From: Nitrobacter sp035546855
Lineage (GTDB): Bacteria > Pseudomonadota > Alphaproteobacteria > Rhizobiales > Xanthobacteraceae
Reading direction: 5' to 3'
Length of the DNA: 64,000 bases
Assembly: GCA_035546855.1 (NCBI GenBank)
Contig: DASZVY010000088.1
Location: forward strand, 1-64,000
This document shows, one piece after another, positions 7,819 through 15,490 of this stretch. The position numbers and the translations under genes were made by a program. The notes below the pieces were generated by a model, which was not told where the DNA came from, did no database searches, and saw only the letters and a list, made by a program, of their open reading frames with translations. Each line of letters begins with the position of its first letter. Position 1 is the stretch's first letter.

Positions 7819-9449
7819 CCACAAATGAGTCCGGCACTGCCGTCGTCGATCACGTCCCGTTGGATTCGCCCGGCGCGCGCGAGATCGGATTTTCGATTCC
7901 CGCGCGCTACAATGCGAGCCGCATCCTGTTCGACAATCTCGCGGCCGGCCGTGGCGACAGGCGCGCCGTAATCGGGCCTGCAGGAACGCTGACCTACGCC
8001 GAGTTGTGCGCGGTGGCGGCGCGCTGGGGCCATGCCTTGCAATCGCTGGGATTGCAGCGTGGAGACCGGGTGCTGCTGTTTCTCGACGACACGCCGGCCT
8101 ATCCGGCGGCGTTCTTCGGCGCCGTGCGCGCCGGCTTCGTGCCGCTGCTCATCAACACGCTGACGCCGCCCGATCTGCTGCAGTTCTATCTCGCGGACTC
8201 CGGCGCGAAAGTGGCGGTCGCCGACGCAGGGTTTTGCAGCCGCTTCGACGCCACCGCCTGCGCCGGGACGCAACTCGAGACGCTGATCGCGGTGAGCGGC
8301 CGCGCGACCGCCCACGCCGCGCCGTGCGCGATCGAAGCCGCGACCTGGCTGCCCGCTTTCGCCTCGATGCTCGACGAGGCCGACACCCATCGCAACGACA
8401 TGGCGTTCTGGATGTATTCGTCGGGATCGACCGGCCGGCCCAAGGGCATCGTCCATCTGCAGCATGACATGGCCTACAGCGAGGCCGCGTTCGCGCGCAA
8501 CCTGCTGAAGCTCGCCGCCGGCGACATCTGCTTCTCGGTGCCGAAGATTTTCTTCGCCTACGGCTTCGGCAATTCCATCACCTTTCCGTTCTCGGCCGGC
8601 GCCGCCGCGCTGCTGCTGCCGGGGCAGCCGAAGCCGGCCGCGATCTTCGAGGCCGTCGCGCGGTTCCGGCCGACCGTGTTCTTCGGCCTGCCGACGCTCT
8701 ACACCGCGCTGACCAAGGCGCCGGAAGCGAAAGCCGCCGACCTGTCGTCGCTGCGGCTGTCGATCTCGGCCGCGGAGGTGCTGTCCGCCGATGTCTTCAA
8801 TGGCTGGAAGGATTTGACCGGGCTCGAGATCGTCGAAGGGCTCGGCTCGACCGAGGTGCTGCACATCTATCTCTGCAACCGCCCCGACTGGAAGAAGCCC
8901 GGCGCGGCGGGCCTGCGCGTGCCGGGCTACGAGCTCGCGCTAAGGGACGCGGACGGGCGCGAGGTCGCCGACAACGAGGAGGGCATCCTGTGGGTGCGCG
9001 GCGATTCCAACACGCCGCTCTACTGGAACCGGCCCGACAAGACCGCCGAGACCATCCGCGACGGCGGCTGGATCTCCACCGGCGACCGCTTCCTGCGCGA
9101 CAGCGACGGCTTTCATTTTTTCCGCGGCCGCGCCGACGATCTGGTCAAGATTTCCGGCCAGTGGGTCTATCCGCTGGAGGTCGAACTGTGCCTCGCCGAT
9201 CATCCCGACGTGCGCGAATGCGCGGTCATCGCCGCCGAGCTGCCGGACCGGCGCATGACATTGCGGGCGATGGTCGTCATGAACGCCGCGCCCGCCGACA
9301 GTGCGGCGGCGACAAAGGCGTTGCAGGATTACGTCAAGGCAAAACTGCTGCCTTACAAATATCCGCGCGAGATTCTGTTCGTGGATGATCTGCCCAAGAC
9401 CGGCACCGGCAAGATCGACCGCCAGGCGGTGCTAAGGGCGATCGGGTAG
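7815..9449 (+). CDS. Benzoate-CoA ligase family protein
   Basis: This is a cytoplasmic acyl-adenylate-forming enzyme of 544 aa that would activate an aromatic carboxylate with ATP and CoA. The phosphate loop YSSGSTGRPKG is at residues 201-211, the adenylate-binding GLGSTEVLHIY segment is near 340, and the C-terminal catalytic lysine motif TGTGKIDR has K533. The ATG at 7815 overlaps the monooxygenase stop; the frame is open upstream only because it runs inside that gene. The benzoate-CoA ligase family includes benzoate, 2-aminobenzoate and hydroxybenzoate ligases, and coupling to the SdgC-like hydroxylase points to salicylate or anthranilate. Confidence 0.9.
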   Translation: MTTNESGTAVVDHVPLDSPGAREIGFSIPARYNASRILFDNLAAGRGDRRAVIGPAGTLTYAELCAVAARWGHALQSLGLQRGDRVLLFLDDTPAYPAAFFGAVRAGFVPLLINTLTPPDLLQFYLADSGAKVAVADAGFCSRFDATACAGTQLETLIAVSGRATAHAAPCAIEAATWLPAFASMLDEADTHRNDMAFWMYSSGSTGRPKGIVHLQHDMAYSEAAFARNLLKLAAGDICFSVPKIFFAYGFGNSITFPFSAGAAALLLPGQPKPAAIFEAVARFRPTVFFGLPTLYTALTKAPEAKAADLSSLRLSISAAEVLSADVFNGWKDLTGLEIVEGLGSTEVLHIYLCNRPDWKKPGAAGLRVPGYELALRDADGREVADNEEGILWVRGDSNTPLYWNRPDKTAETIRDGGWISTGDRFLRDSDGFHFFRGRADDLVKISGQWVYPLEVELCLADHPDVRECAVIAAELPDRRMTLRAMVVMNAAPADSAAATKALQDYVKAKLLPYKYPREILFVDDLPKTGTGKIDRQAVLRAIG

Positions 9450-9470
9450 CGGCGGCACGCATTCCTCCGC

Positions 9471-9678
9471 CGTCATTCCGGGCGCTCCGTGAAGGGAGCA
9501 AACGCTGGAATACGTTCTCTTCAACATCATTCCGGGGCGGCGCGAAGCGTTGAGCCCGGAATCCATACGCCCAGCGCTGGTGGGACGTCGGGCCGATGTC
9601 CAATCTCTTTATGATTTATCAGCGGATGCAGGGGGTATGGATTCCGGACAGCCGCTAACGCGGCTTCCGGAATGACGA
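9471..9678. repeat. Family A palindromic element A1 (degenerate, composite)
   Basis: Copies of the CGTCATTCCGG end occur at 9471 and near 9525. The second is followed by GAGCCCGGAATCCATA, and the element closes with TATGGATTCCGG...CCGGAATGACG at about 9637-9677. The two arms are in opposite orientation and separated by about 70 bp of non-coding sequence. With elements A2 and A3 it fills most of the gene-poor stretch 9450-10381. No other gene is visible in 9450-9778. Confidence 0.8.
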
Positions 9679-9718
9679 AGGATTGGTTTTGTGTTGCTCG
9701 TGGCCGCAACTTTTTCGC

Positions 9719-10121
9719 CGTCATTCCGGGGCGCGAACTCTTCGTGAGCGAGCCCGGAATCCATAACCCCGGCGAATGTTATTGAGCGATGCCCGGATAT
9801 AAATCGGTCCAGTCCGGATTCTGCTCTTCAATCAGGCGGATTTTCCAGTCGCGGTGCCAGTTCTTGATCTGCTTCTCACGTGCGATGGCATTTGGCGCGT
9901 CATCGTAGATTTCGAACCAGACGAGCTTGGTCACGCCGTAGCGTGACGTGAATCCGTCGGTCACCTTGGTCCGATGTTGGTATGCGCGACGCACGATGTT
10001 ATTCGTGACGCCGACATAGAGCGTTCCGTGTTTTTTGCTGGCGAGAAGATGGACGTAGTATGGCATCGGCGTCAGGAATTATGGATACCGGACTTGCGCA
10101 AGAGCGCAATCCGGAATGACG
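9719..10121. mobile_element. Family A element A2 enclosing a GIY-YIG gene
   Basis: This 403-bp unit consists of a left arm 9719-9766 (CGTCATTCCGG to CCGGAATCCATAA), the GIY-YIG gene, and an inverted right arm 10079-10121. Each arm is itself a hairpin. Exactly 12 nt separate each arm from the gene (stop side 9767-9778, start side 10067-10078). Gene-less copies of the same arm pair occur elsewhere in the window with 14-60 bp between the arms. This suggests a nuclease-bearing version of a MITE-like repeat; mobility is inferred, not shown. Confidence 0.55.
9779..10066 (-). CDS. GIY-YIG nuclease domain protein (UPF0213/COG2827 type)
   Basis: This 95-aa protein contains one GIY-YIG endonuclease domain. 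The motif tyrosines lie in YVHLL (residues 4-8) and LYVGVT (16-21), the arginine-rich helix is NIVRRAYQHR, and the conserved Glu is in AREKQIKNW. This length is normal for the stand-alone alphaproteobacterial group, whose biological role is not established. No Shine-Dalgarno sequence is seen before the ATG at 10066. The gene sits alone between two palindromic repeat arms and has no operon partner, unlike most genes in the window. Confidence 0.88.
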   Translation of the reverse strand: MPYYVHLLASKKHGTLYVGVTNNIVRRAYQHRTKVTDGFTSRYGVTKLVWFEIYDDAPNAIAREKQIKNWHRDWKIRLIEEQNPDWTDLYPGIAQ

Positions 10122-10167
10122 AAATGAATAAGTGTATTCCATTACTCAGGAGCACACACTTTCCCCC

Positions 10168-10306
10168 CGTCATTCCGGGGCGCGAGTTAGCCCGGAATCC
10201 ATACTCCCGGTGCTCGGTGCTAACGGAGCCTTCACTTCCCAGTCTCCATCGCAATGCGGGGGGTTATGGATTCCGGACAGCCGCTAACGCGGCTTCCGGA
10301 ATGACG
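10168..10306. repeat. Family A palindromic element A3
   Basis: The left arm starts CGTCATTCCGGGG and ends CCCGGAATCCATA (near 10203). The right arm runs from TTATGGATTCCGG (10264) to CCGGAATGACG (10306). About 60 bp separate the arms. Together with A2's right arm it explains most of the 315-bp gap 10067-10381, in which I see no gene. Confidence 0.85.
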
Positions 10307-10381
10307 GAAATGTTATTTTTTGCGGCCGCCTGGCTAGCTGCGCGCACGCGCGGGTTGACGGTGATGCCCCGTCAAACCGCC

Positions 10382-10966
10382 TCAACCCCGCGCCGCCTCC
10401 ACCGAACAGAAGGCGCCGGACTTGATGACCTCGAACTGGTCCAGCGGCTTGAAGTAGGTCTCGGTCCAGCCCTGATGCATGCCGTACACCGGCTCATTCA
10501 TGTAAAAGCCGTGAAACGTGCAGAGCCCGTTGTGGAATTGCACGTTGCCGCGCAGGTTCACCTCCAGACCTCCGTCATCGGCGCTCCCCGGCGTGTTCGG
10601 CTTCGACAGCGCATACAGGCGATCCTTGTCGGAGTTGCCGCACCCGATCTTGTCGCCGTCGCCGGTGATCTCGATGAACACGATCTGCCCGTCGTTTTGA
10701 GGGGGCTCTTCGGTCAAATCGCCATCTTTGGTCAGGGATGGGCTCCAGGTGGGGACGTGGTTTCGCGTGTCGCCGGATGAGCAGACCGGCAGGCCACCGG
10801 CGCCGGTCGAATGAACCGCCCTTGGCCGCCATATGCTGCGAAGCGAGCCCGACAAATAATAAGTTGCCGCTCCGGCAATGAGCGCGGAAACAACACAGGC
10901 GGCAACGGGCTTAAAAATTCCTCGCATGGCAATCCAGCGCAGTTTAATGGCTGTATGATTAGCCAT
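10382..10966 (-). CDS. Hypothetical membrane-anchored or secreted protein
   Basis: I do not recognise this protein. From the ATG at 10966 it is 194 aa; an alternative ATG at 10927 gives 181 aa and places the hydrophobic segment (GIFKPVAACVVSALIAGAATYYLSG) at the very N-terminus, which favours export or anchoring. The mature part has several cysteines (in VCSSGD, IGCGN, GLCTFHG and AFCSVE) that could form disulfides, and an aromatic-rich stretch TFHGFYMNEPVYGMHQGW. No clear ribosome site marks either start. It is divergent from the cyclase gene, and nothing nearby indicates its function. Confidence 0.55.
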   Translation of the reverse strand: MANHTAIKLRWIAMRGIFKPVAACVVSALIAGAATYYLSGSLRSIWRPRAVHSTGAGGLPVCSSGDTRNHVPTWSPSLTKDGDLTEEPPQNDGQIVFIEITGDGDKIGCGNSDKDRLYALSKPNTPGSADDGGLEVNLRGNVQFHNGLCTFHGFYMNEPVYGMHQGWTETYFKPLDQFEVIKSGAFCSVEAARG

Positions 10967-11021
10967 CGCGCTGGAACATTCAACGCCTGCGCGAACATGC
11001 GAGGCCCGGAGGAGACGCGCC

Positions 11022-11795
11022 ATGCCGAGACGCCTGATCGACATTTCCGTGCCGCTGCAGAACGATGTGCCGGCCGATCCGCCCGGCAACGGCCCTGCGA
11101 TCACCTATATCGACCATCAGCAGGGGCTGCCGCGAATGCTGCAGTTCTTCGACGGTCTCAAGGCAGAGGATTTGCCGGACGGGCAGGGCTGGGCGGTGGA
11201 GCAGGTGCAATTGTCGACCCACAACGGCACCCACCTCGATGCGCCCTGGCACTTTCATCCCACCATGAATCGCGGCGAGCGCTCATGGACCATCGACGAG
11301 GTGCCGCTGGAGTGGTGCTTCCAGCCCGGCGTCAAGCTTGATTTCCGCCATCTGCCGGACGGCTATGTCGCCACCGCCGCCGACGTCGCGGCCGAGCTGA
11401 AGCGCATCGGCCATACCCTGCGGCCGCTCGAGATTGTCGTGGTCAACACTTCGGCCGGCGCGAAATACGGGCAGCCGGATTATGTCAACTCCGGCTGCGG
11501 CATGGGCTACGAGGCCACCATGTACCTGCTTGAGCGCGGCGTGCGCCTCACCGGCATCGACGGCTGGAGCTGGGACGCGCCGTTCGTCCACACCGCGAGG
11601 CGATATGCCGAAACGAGAGACGCCAGCCTGATCTGGGAAGGCCACAAGGCCGGCCGCCACATCGGCTATTGCCACATCGAGAAGCTGCACAATCTCGAGC
11701 GGTTGCCGCCGGCCGGATTCATGGTGTCGTGCTTTCCAGTGAAGATCGAACGCGCCTCCGCCGGATGGACCCGGGCGGTCGCGATCATCGAGTGA
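11022..11795 (+). CDS. Cyclase family protein (kynurenine formamidase-like metal hydrolase)
   Basis: This protein has 257 aa and the family hallmark HNGTHLDAPWHF at residues 67-78, whose His and Asp residues bind the catalytic metal, plus a downstream H-x-x-x-E-type region. The family covers bacterial kynurenine formamidase, isatin hydrolase and related hydrolases acting on N-formyl or cyclic amide substrates. The length fits. GGAGGAG lies 7-8 nt before the ATG. Kynurenine formamidase activity would feed anthranilate, which would match the CoA ligase/hydroxylase pair 1.6 kb away, but that link is speculative. Its 3' end overlaps the convergent kinase gene by 11 bp. Confidence 0.85.
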   Translation: MPRRLIDISVPLQNDVPADPPGNGPAITYIDHQQGLPRMLQFFDGLKAEDLPDGQGWAVEQVQLSTHNGTHLDAPWHFHPTMNRGERSWTIDEVPLEWCFQPGVKLDFRHLPDGYVATAADVAAELKRIGHTLRPLEIVVVNTSAGAKYGQPDYVNSGCGMGYEATMYLLERGVRLTGIDGWSWDAPFVHTARRYAETRDASLIWEGHKAGRHIGYCHIEKLHNLERLPPAGFMVSCFPVKIERASAGWTRAVAIIE

Positions 11796-12768
11796 GCGGC
11801 GGCGGCTTGGCCTCGGGGATGCGGCATTGCATCATGCAGTGCAGCCCGGTCGCGAGATAGGCGATCTCGGTCTTGCCGTCGAACGCGCGCAGCCCGGCCT
11901 GCAGCAACTGTGTTCCGAACCCTTTCTTCTCGACCGGCCCGAGCATCGGCCCCTCGGATTCATCCCAGACGATCGACAACAGGCCGTTGGTCACGGTCCA
12001 CGAGACATGCAGCATGCCGTTCGGCGCGGAGAATGCGCCGTACTTGGCGGCATTGGTGGCCAGCTCATGAAACATCAGCGCCAGGCTGACCGCCAGCTTG
12101 GCCGGCAGGAACAGCGGATCGCCGTTCAGGGTGAAACGGACATGGTCATAGGGGCCAAGCTCCGAGCGCAAGAGATCCCGGATGTCGCAGCCGCGCCCGT
12201 CCGCTTCCGTGATCAGGTCGTCGGTGAGCGCGAGCGCGCGCAGGCGACCATCGATGCGTTCCCACGCGGCGGGCTGGTCGTGCAGCGCCTGTCGGATCAC
12301 CGAATGGATCGACGCGAGCTTGTTCTTGAGCCGGTGCTGCAATTCCTCGACCACGAGTTCACGATAACTTTCTTCCCGGCGAAGCCGCGCGGCGAGCTCG
12401 CGCTGGTGTCTCAGCAGCGAGCGGTAGTGTTGCAGGCCCCAGAGAATCAGGCTGGCGACGATCGTATAGATGCCGACCAGCGCGACGGCGCCGAGGCCCC
12501 TTGGAGCCGCCCCGAAATCGAGGATGAGCGCCAGCACGGCGCCGCCGATCCCGGCCGCGATGCCGGCGCGCAATCCGCCGAACGCCGTCGCCACGAAGAC
12601 GCCCGGAAGATACGGCGTGAATGGAACATCAGGCCGGATCAGCGACACGCTGTAGCGGAACACGGTCGATGCGACGAGGCACACCGCCGCGAGGCCGAGG
12701 CTCAATACCAGCGGTGGTTCGGCGATGCCCTGCCATCCGCGCCGGAATTCGTCGGTCCACTTTGTCAT
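11785..12768 (-). CDS. Membrane sensor histidine kinase, HWE/HisKA_2 type
   Basis: This inner-membrane sensor kinase is 327 aa from the ATG at 12768 (MTKWTDEF); a TTG seven codons upstream is a weaker alternative. Residues 20-115 form about four membrane helices of DUF4118 type. The phospho-acceptor box EELQHRLKNKL (H145) and the N-box FHELATNAAKYGA (from residue 233) are those of the HWE/HisKA_2 kinases common in alphaproteobacteria and often linked to general stress or light signalling. No response regulator is adjacent, so it is an orphan kinase. Confidence 0.88.
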   Translation of the reverse strand: MTKWTDEFRRGWQGIAEPPLVLSLGLAAVCLVASTVFRYSVSLIRPDVPFTPYLPGVFVATAFGGLRAGIAAGIGGAVLALILDFGAAPRGLGAVALVGIYTIVASLILWGLQHYRSLLRHQRELAARLRREESYRELVVEELQHRLKNKLASIHSVIRQALHDQPAAWERIDGRLRALALTDDLITEADGRGCDIRDLLRSELGPYDHVRFTLNGDPLFLPAKLAVSLALMFHELATNAAKYGAFSAPNGMLHVSWTVTNGLLSIVWDESEGPMLGPVEKKGFGTQLLQAGLRAFDGKTEIAYLATGLHCMMQCRIPEAKPPPLTR

Positions 12769-13020
12769 TGGGAAACGCCACGGGAACAACGCCGGCAGGT
12801 CACTCGCTGCGGAAGGTTCATAGACACACTCAAGGTATCCGGTCGCTCGTCGTCGAAATATGTCTGACGGCGGGATTATGGAAAAGCCGGAAGTTCAACC
12901 CTGCCGTAGGGATCATGCGACCGCAATTGCGGACACATGACGGCAAGCCGCCGGGTCGCGGACTCTTCCGCGGCTTCCTGCGGCGGGACAGCGGTCGCAG
13001 CGGCATGATAGAAGCGGGTC

Positions 13021-14295
13021 ATGCGTCGTGCCGCTTTGTCCAGGCCTTCCGCCGCCCTGTGGGGCGCTGCCGCTGTTGTGCTTGCGCTGCTGCGGCCCGG
13101 TGCTGCGGCCGCCGATCCTCCTGCGCCGTCGGCGGCCGGGCTCGCGCGCATCTCCGCGTTCTTCGGTAACGAGGTCGCGGCCGGCAGGATTCCAGGCGCG
13201 GTGGTGCTGGTGCAGCAGCACGGCGAGCCGGTCTATCTGAAATGCTTTGGCGTGCGCGATGTCGCGACGAAGCGGGCCATGACGCCGGACACGGTGTTCG
13301 CGCTGCACTCCATGACCAAGCCGATCACCAGCGTCGCGGCCATGATGCTGGCCGATCAGGGCCGGATGTCGCTGAACGACCCGATCGCCAAATACATTCC
13401 GTCGTTTGCAAAGGTGCAGGTCGGTATCGAAACGAGGGACAAGGACGGCAGGCCGGTCCTGCGGCGCGTGGCGCCGAAGCGGCCGCCGACCATTGCCGAT
13501 CTGCTGCGCCATACTTCTGGGATCACCTACGAGTATATCGGCGGCGATCTCATCAAGGGAGCTTATGTCGCGGGGCATATTTTCGACGGCCCCTTCGACA
13601 ACAAGGCGTTCGCGGATCGCATCGCAAGACTGCCGTTGTCGCGGCAGCCGGGAACGCTGTGGCGCTATGGCCATTCCACCGACGTGCTCGGCCACGTCAT
13701 CGAGGTGGTGTCCGGGCAGACGCTTTATGACTTCGAGAAGAGCCACATCTTCGAGCCGCTCGGCATGACCAGCACCAAGTATGTGCTCGATGATGCCGAG
13801 CGGGCGCGGATGGCGGAGCCGCTGCCGTCGGACACGATCCTGGTCGACGCCGAACGCCAGCGCCGCGCGCACCCCGAATGGGAATCCGGCGGCGGCGGGC
13901 TCGTTTCGACCGCGACCGACTATGCGCGCTTCGCGCAGATGATCCTCAACGGCGGCACGTTCGGCGGGCGGCGCTACCTCAGCCCGAAGGCATTCCGGCT
14001 GATGACGACCGATCGCATCGGCCCGGGTTCCGGCGTCGACCGCGACTACTTCTATTTTCCGGGCGACGGCTTCGGATTCGGCTACGGTTTTGCCGTGCGC
14101 GTCGCGCCCGGCGAGGCCAGGCCGCCGGCTGCGGGCTCGATCGGCGAACTGAAGTGGGACAGCGGCAGCGGCACCTACTTCGGCGTCGATCCGAAGCTGG
14201 ATATGATTTTTATTCTGATGGAGCAGACCCAGAACGAGCGCGGCCGCATCGCGCCTGCCTTCAAGGCGCTGGTGTACCGGGCGTTCGGTCGGTAG
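13021..14295 (+). CDS. Serine hydrolase, beta-lactamase class C / esterase family
   Basis: This is a putatively exported hydrolase of 424 aa. The N-terminal 31 residues form a signal peptide ending PGAAAADPP. The catalytic SxxK motif is SMTK at residues 97-100, and the Y-x-x element is YGHS at 216-219. A C-terminal region GFGYGFAVRV supplies the third box area. Such proteins include esterases EstB, D-aminopeptidases and penicillin-binding-like enzymes, so the substrate is open. The gene stands alone with 252 bp of non-coding sequence upstream shared with the divergent kinase. Confidence 0.87.
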   Translation: MRRAALSRPSAALWGAAAVVLALLRPGAAAADPPAPSAAGLARISAFFGNEVAAGRIPGAVVLVQQHGEPVYLKCFGVRDVATKRAMTPDTVFALHSMTKPITSVAAMMLADQGRMSLNDPIAKYIPSFAKVQVGIETRDKDGRPVLRRVAPKRPPTIADLLRHTSGITYEYIGGDLIKGAYVAGHIFDGPFDNKAFADRIARLPLSRQPGTLWRYGHSTDVLGHVIEVVSGQTLYDFEKSHIFEPLGMTSTKYVLDDAERARMAEPLPSDTILVDAERQRRAHPEWESGGGGLVSTATDYARFAQMILNGGTFGGRRYLSPKAFRLMTTDRIGPGSGVDRDYFYFPGDGFGFGYGFAVRVAPGEARPPAAGSIGELKWDSGSGTYFGVDPKLDMIFILMEQTQNERGRIAPAFKALVYRAFGR

Positions 14296-14324
14296 CGGGC
14301 GGCCGCGGGCACCGGAGTGCCGGG

Positions 14325-14705
14325 CTATTCGGTCACGAGGTTCAGACGTGCTCCTGGACCGGACGATGCCGCGGCCGGCGCGTCGTCGGGGATGCGGATC
14401 ATGATCACGTCGAACGGCGTGTCGGGCACCTGTTTGATCCGGCCGCTCGCGGTAATCACATGGCCGCCGGAGTTGCCGTCGAGTTCGATATCGAGCTCGT
14501 CGATTTGAAACAGCGGCAGCCGGCCCGGCGCGTGGCGCCTGGTCTTGATCGATGCGGTGAAGTGGTCGCCGTTCTCGATATAGGTGCCGGCATAGCTCAC
14601 CAGCTTGTCGCCGCCGACGATGTGACCGCCGCCGACCGAAATGACACCCATGCCGTCACCCTGCTTGGCCTTGAACCAGACCGAGTATTGACCTTGCGCC
14701 AGCAT
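14325..14705 (-). CDS. GrlR family regulatory protein (putative)
   Basis: This small cytoplasmic protein is 126 aa when started at the ATG at 14705 (MLAQGQYSVWFKAKQG), which has GGGGGA about 6 nt upstream. The pattern of GQYSVWFKA, GDGMGVISVGGGHIVGGD and YAGTYIENGDHFTA resembles GrlR, the small beta-barrel negative regulator of type III secretion in enteropathogenic E. coli. Homologues of unknown role occur in rhizobia. No GrlA partner or secretion gene is nearby. The assignment rests on fold-like motifs and is moderate. Confidence 0.6.
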   Translation of the reverse strand: MLAQGQYSVWFKAKQGDGMGVISVGGGHIVGGDKLVSYAGTYIENGDHFTASIKTRRHAPGRLPLFQIDELDIELDGNSGGHVITASGRIKQVPDTPFDVIMIRIPDDAPAAASSGPGARLNLVTE

Positions 14706-14893
14706 CGCATCCCCCGAACATTTCCGGCGCCCGTGATGCAAGCCGCGGCGTAACGATTGGCCTACCCGCATTGCTAAAATTTTTCACGTTGCCGGCGAGC
14801 GGCGTCCTTATCCACAGAACCGGTGCTTTTGCACAGGGAGGGGCGAAGCATGTCGCGCCATTGCAGGTGAGCGATGGGTGATGAAAGCGCGGA

Positions 14894-15370
14894 TCACAGA
14901 TTCCTCAGCAGGAGAGTCAGCGCGTTCGCCGCGAACGCCTGCATGTTGGCGACGCGGTCGGCGCTGCCGGTCTCGAGCGTGGCGACGGCGCTCGCGGGAC
15001 CGGCGATCGCCATGCAGCTATGGCCGGCGGCGTCGCCGTAGCGATTGCCGGTCGGGCCGGCGGCGCCGGTCTCGGAGAGGCCCCAATCGGTCGCGAAGCG
15101 TTCGCGCATCCGGTTCGCCAGCAGTTGCGCGTAGGGCTCCGACGCGGAGCGAATGCCTTTCATGTCGGCGTCGGACATATCCATCAGGATGCGGCGGGCC
15201 TCGCGGGTGTAGACCACCGCGCCGCCGAGGAAATAGGCGGATGCGCCGGGCACCGACAGCAGCGCCGCCGCGATCAGGCCGCCGGTGGAGGATTCCGCCA
15301 CCGCGATGGTCTGCTTTTTGGCGATCAGCTTTTTGGCGACCTGCCCGGCGATGGGGATGAGCGTGTTCAT
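14894..15370 (-). CDS. CinA C-terminal family protein (nicotinamide-nucleotide amidase-like, PncC)
   Basis: This is a single-domain protein of 158 aa matching the stand-alone amidase half of CinA, which deamidates NMN to nicotinate mononucleotide. The active-site region AESSTGGLIAAAL (residues 25-37), the VVYTREAR segment and the late GAAGPTGN loop are visible. It lacks the N-terminal molybdopterin-like domain, as PncC proteins do. The third conserved block is slightly altered (AGHSCMAIAGP), so activity is probable but not certain. It is divergent from the amidohydrolase operon, with 120 bp between them. Confidence 0.85.
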   Translation of the reverse strand: MNTLIPIAGQVAKKLIAKKQTIAVAESSTGGLIAAALLSVPGASAYFLGGAVVYTREARRILMDMSDADMKGIRSASEPYAQLLANRMRERFATDWGLSETGAAGPTGNRYGDAAGHSCMAIAGPASAVATLETGSADRVANMQAFAANALTLLLRNL

Positions 15371-15490
15371 GGTGTTTTCCGTGTGATGGGATTGTCGTCA
15401 GCCCTAACATACCGGCGCTGCATCGTCAGCCATGGACGCCTCGGAGCACGGGTCGTAGAATCGGCCCGAGCGGCGAGGGAAGGAGACATC

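Noticed and set aside
9471..10306. CRISPR-like spaced repeats
   Set aside because: The repeats are inverted, of unequal length and with unequal spacers, and no cas gene is present; they are palindromic elements, not a CRISPR array.
12913..13872. Minus-strand open frame opposite the serine hydrolase
   Set aside because: The plus-strand gene has a signal peptide and SMTK/YGHS active-site motifs; the minus-strand translation has none.
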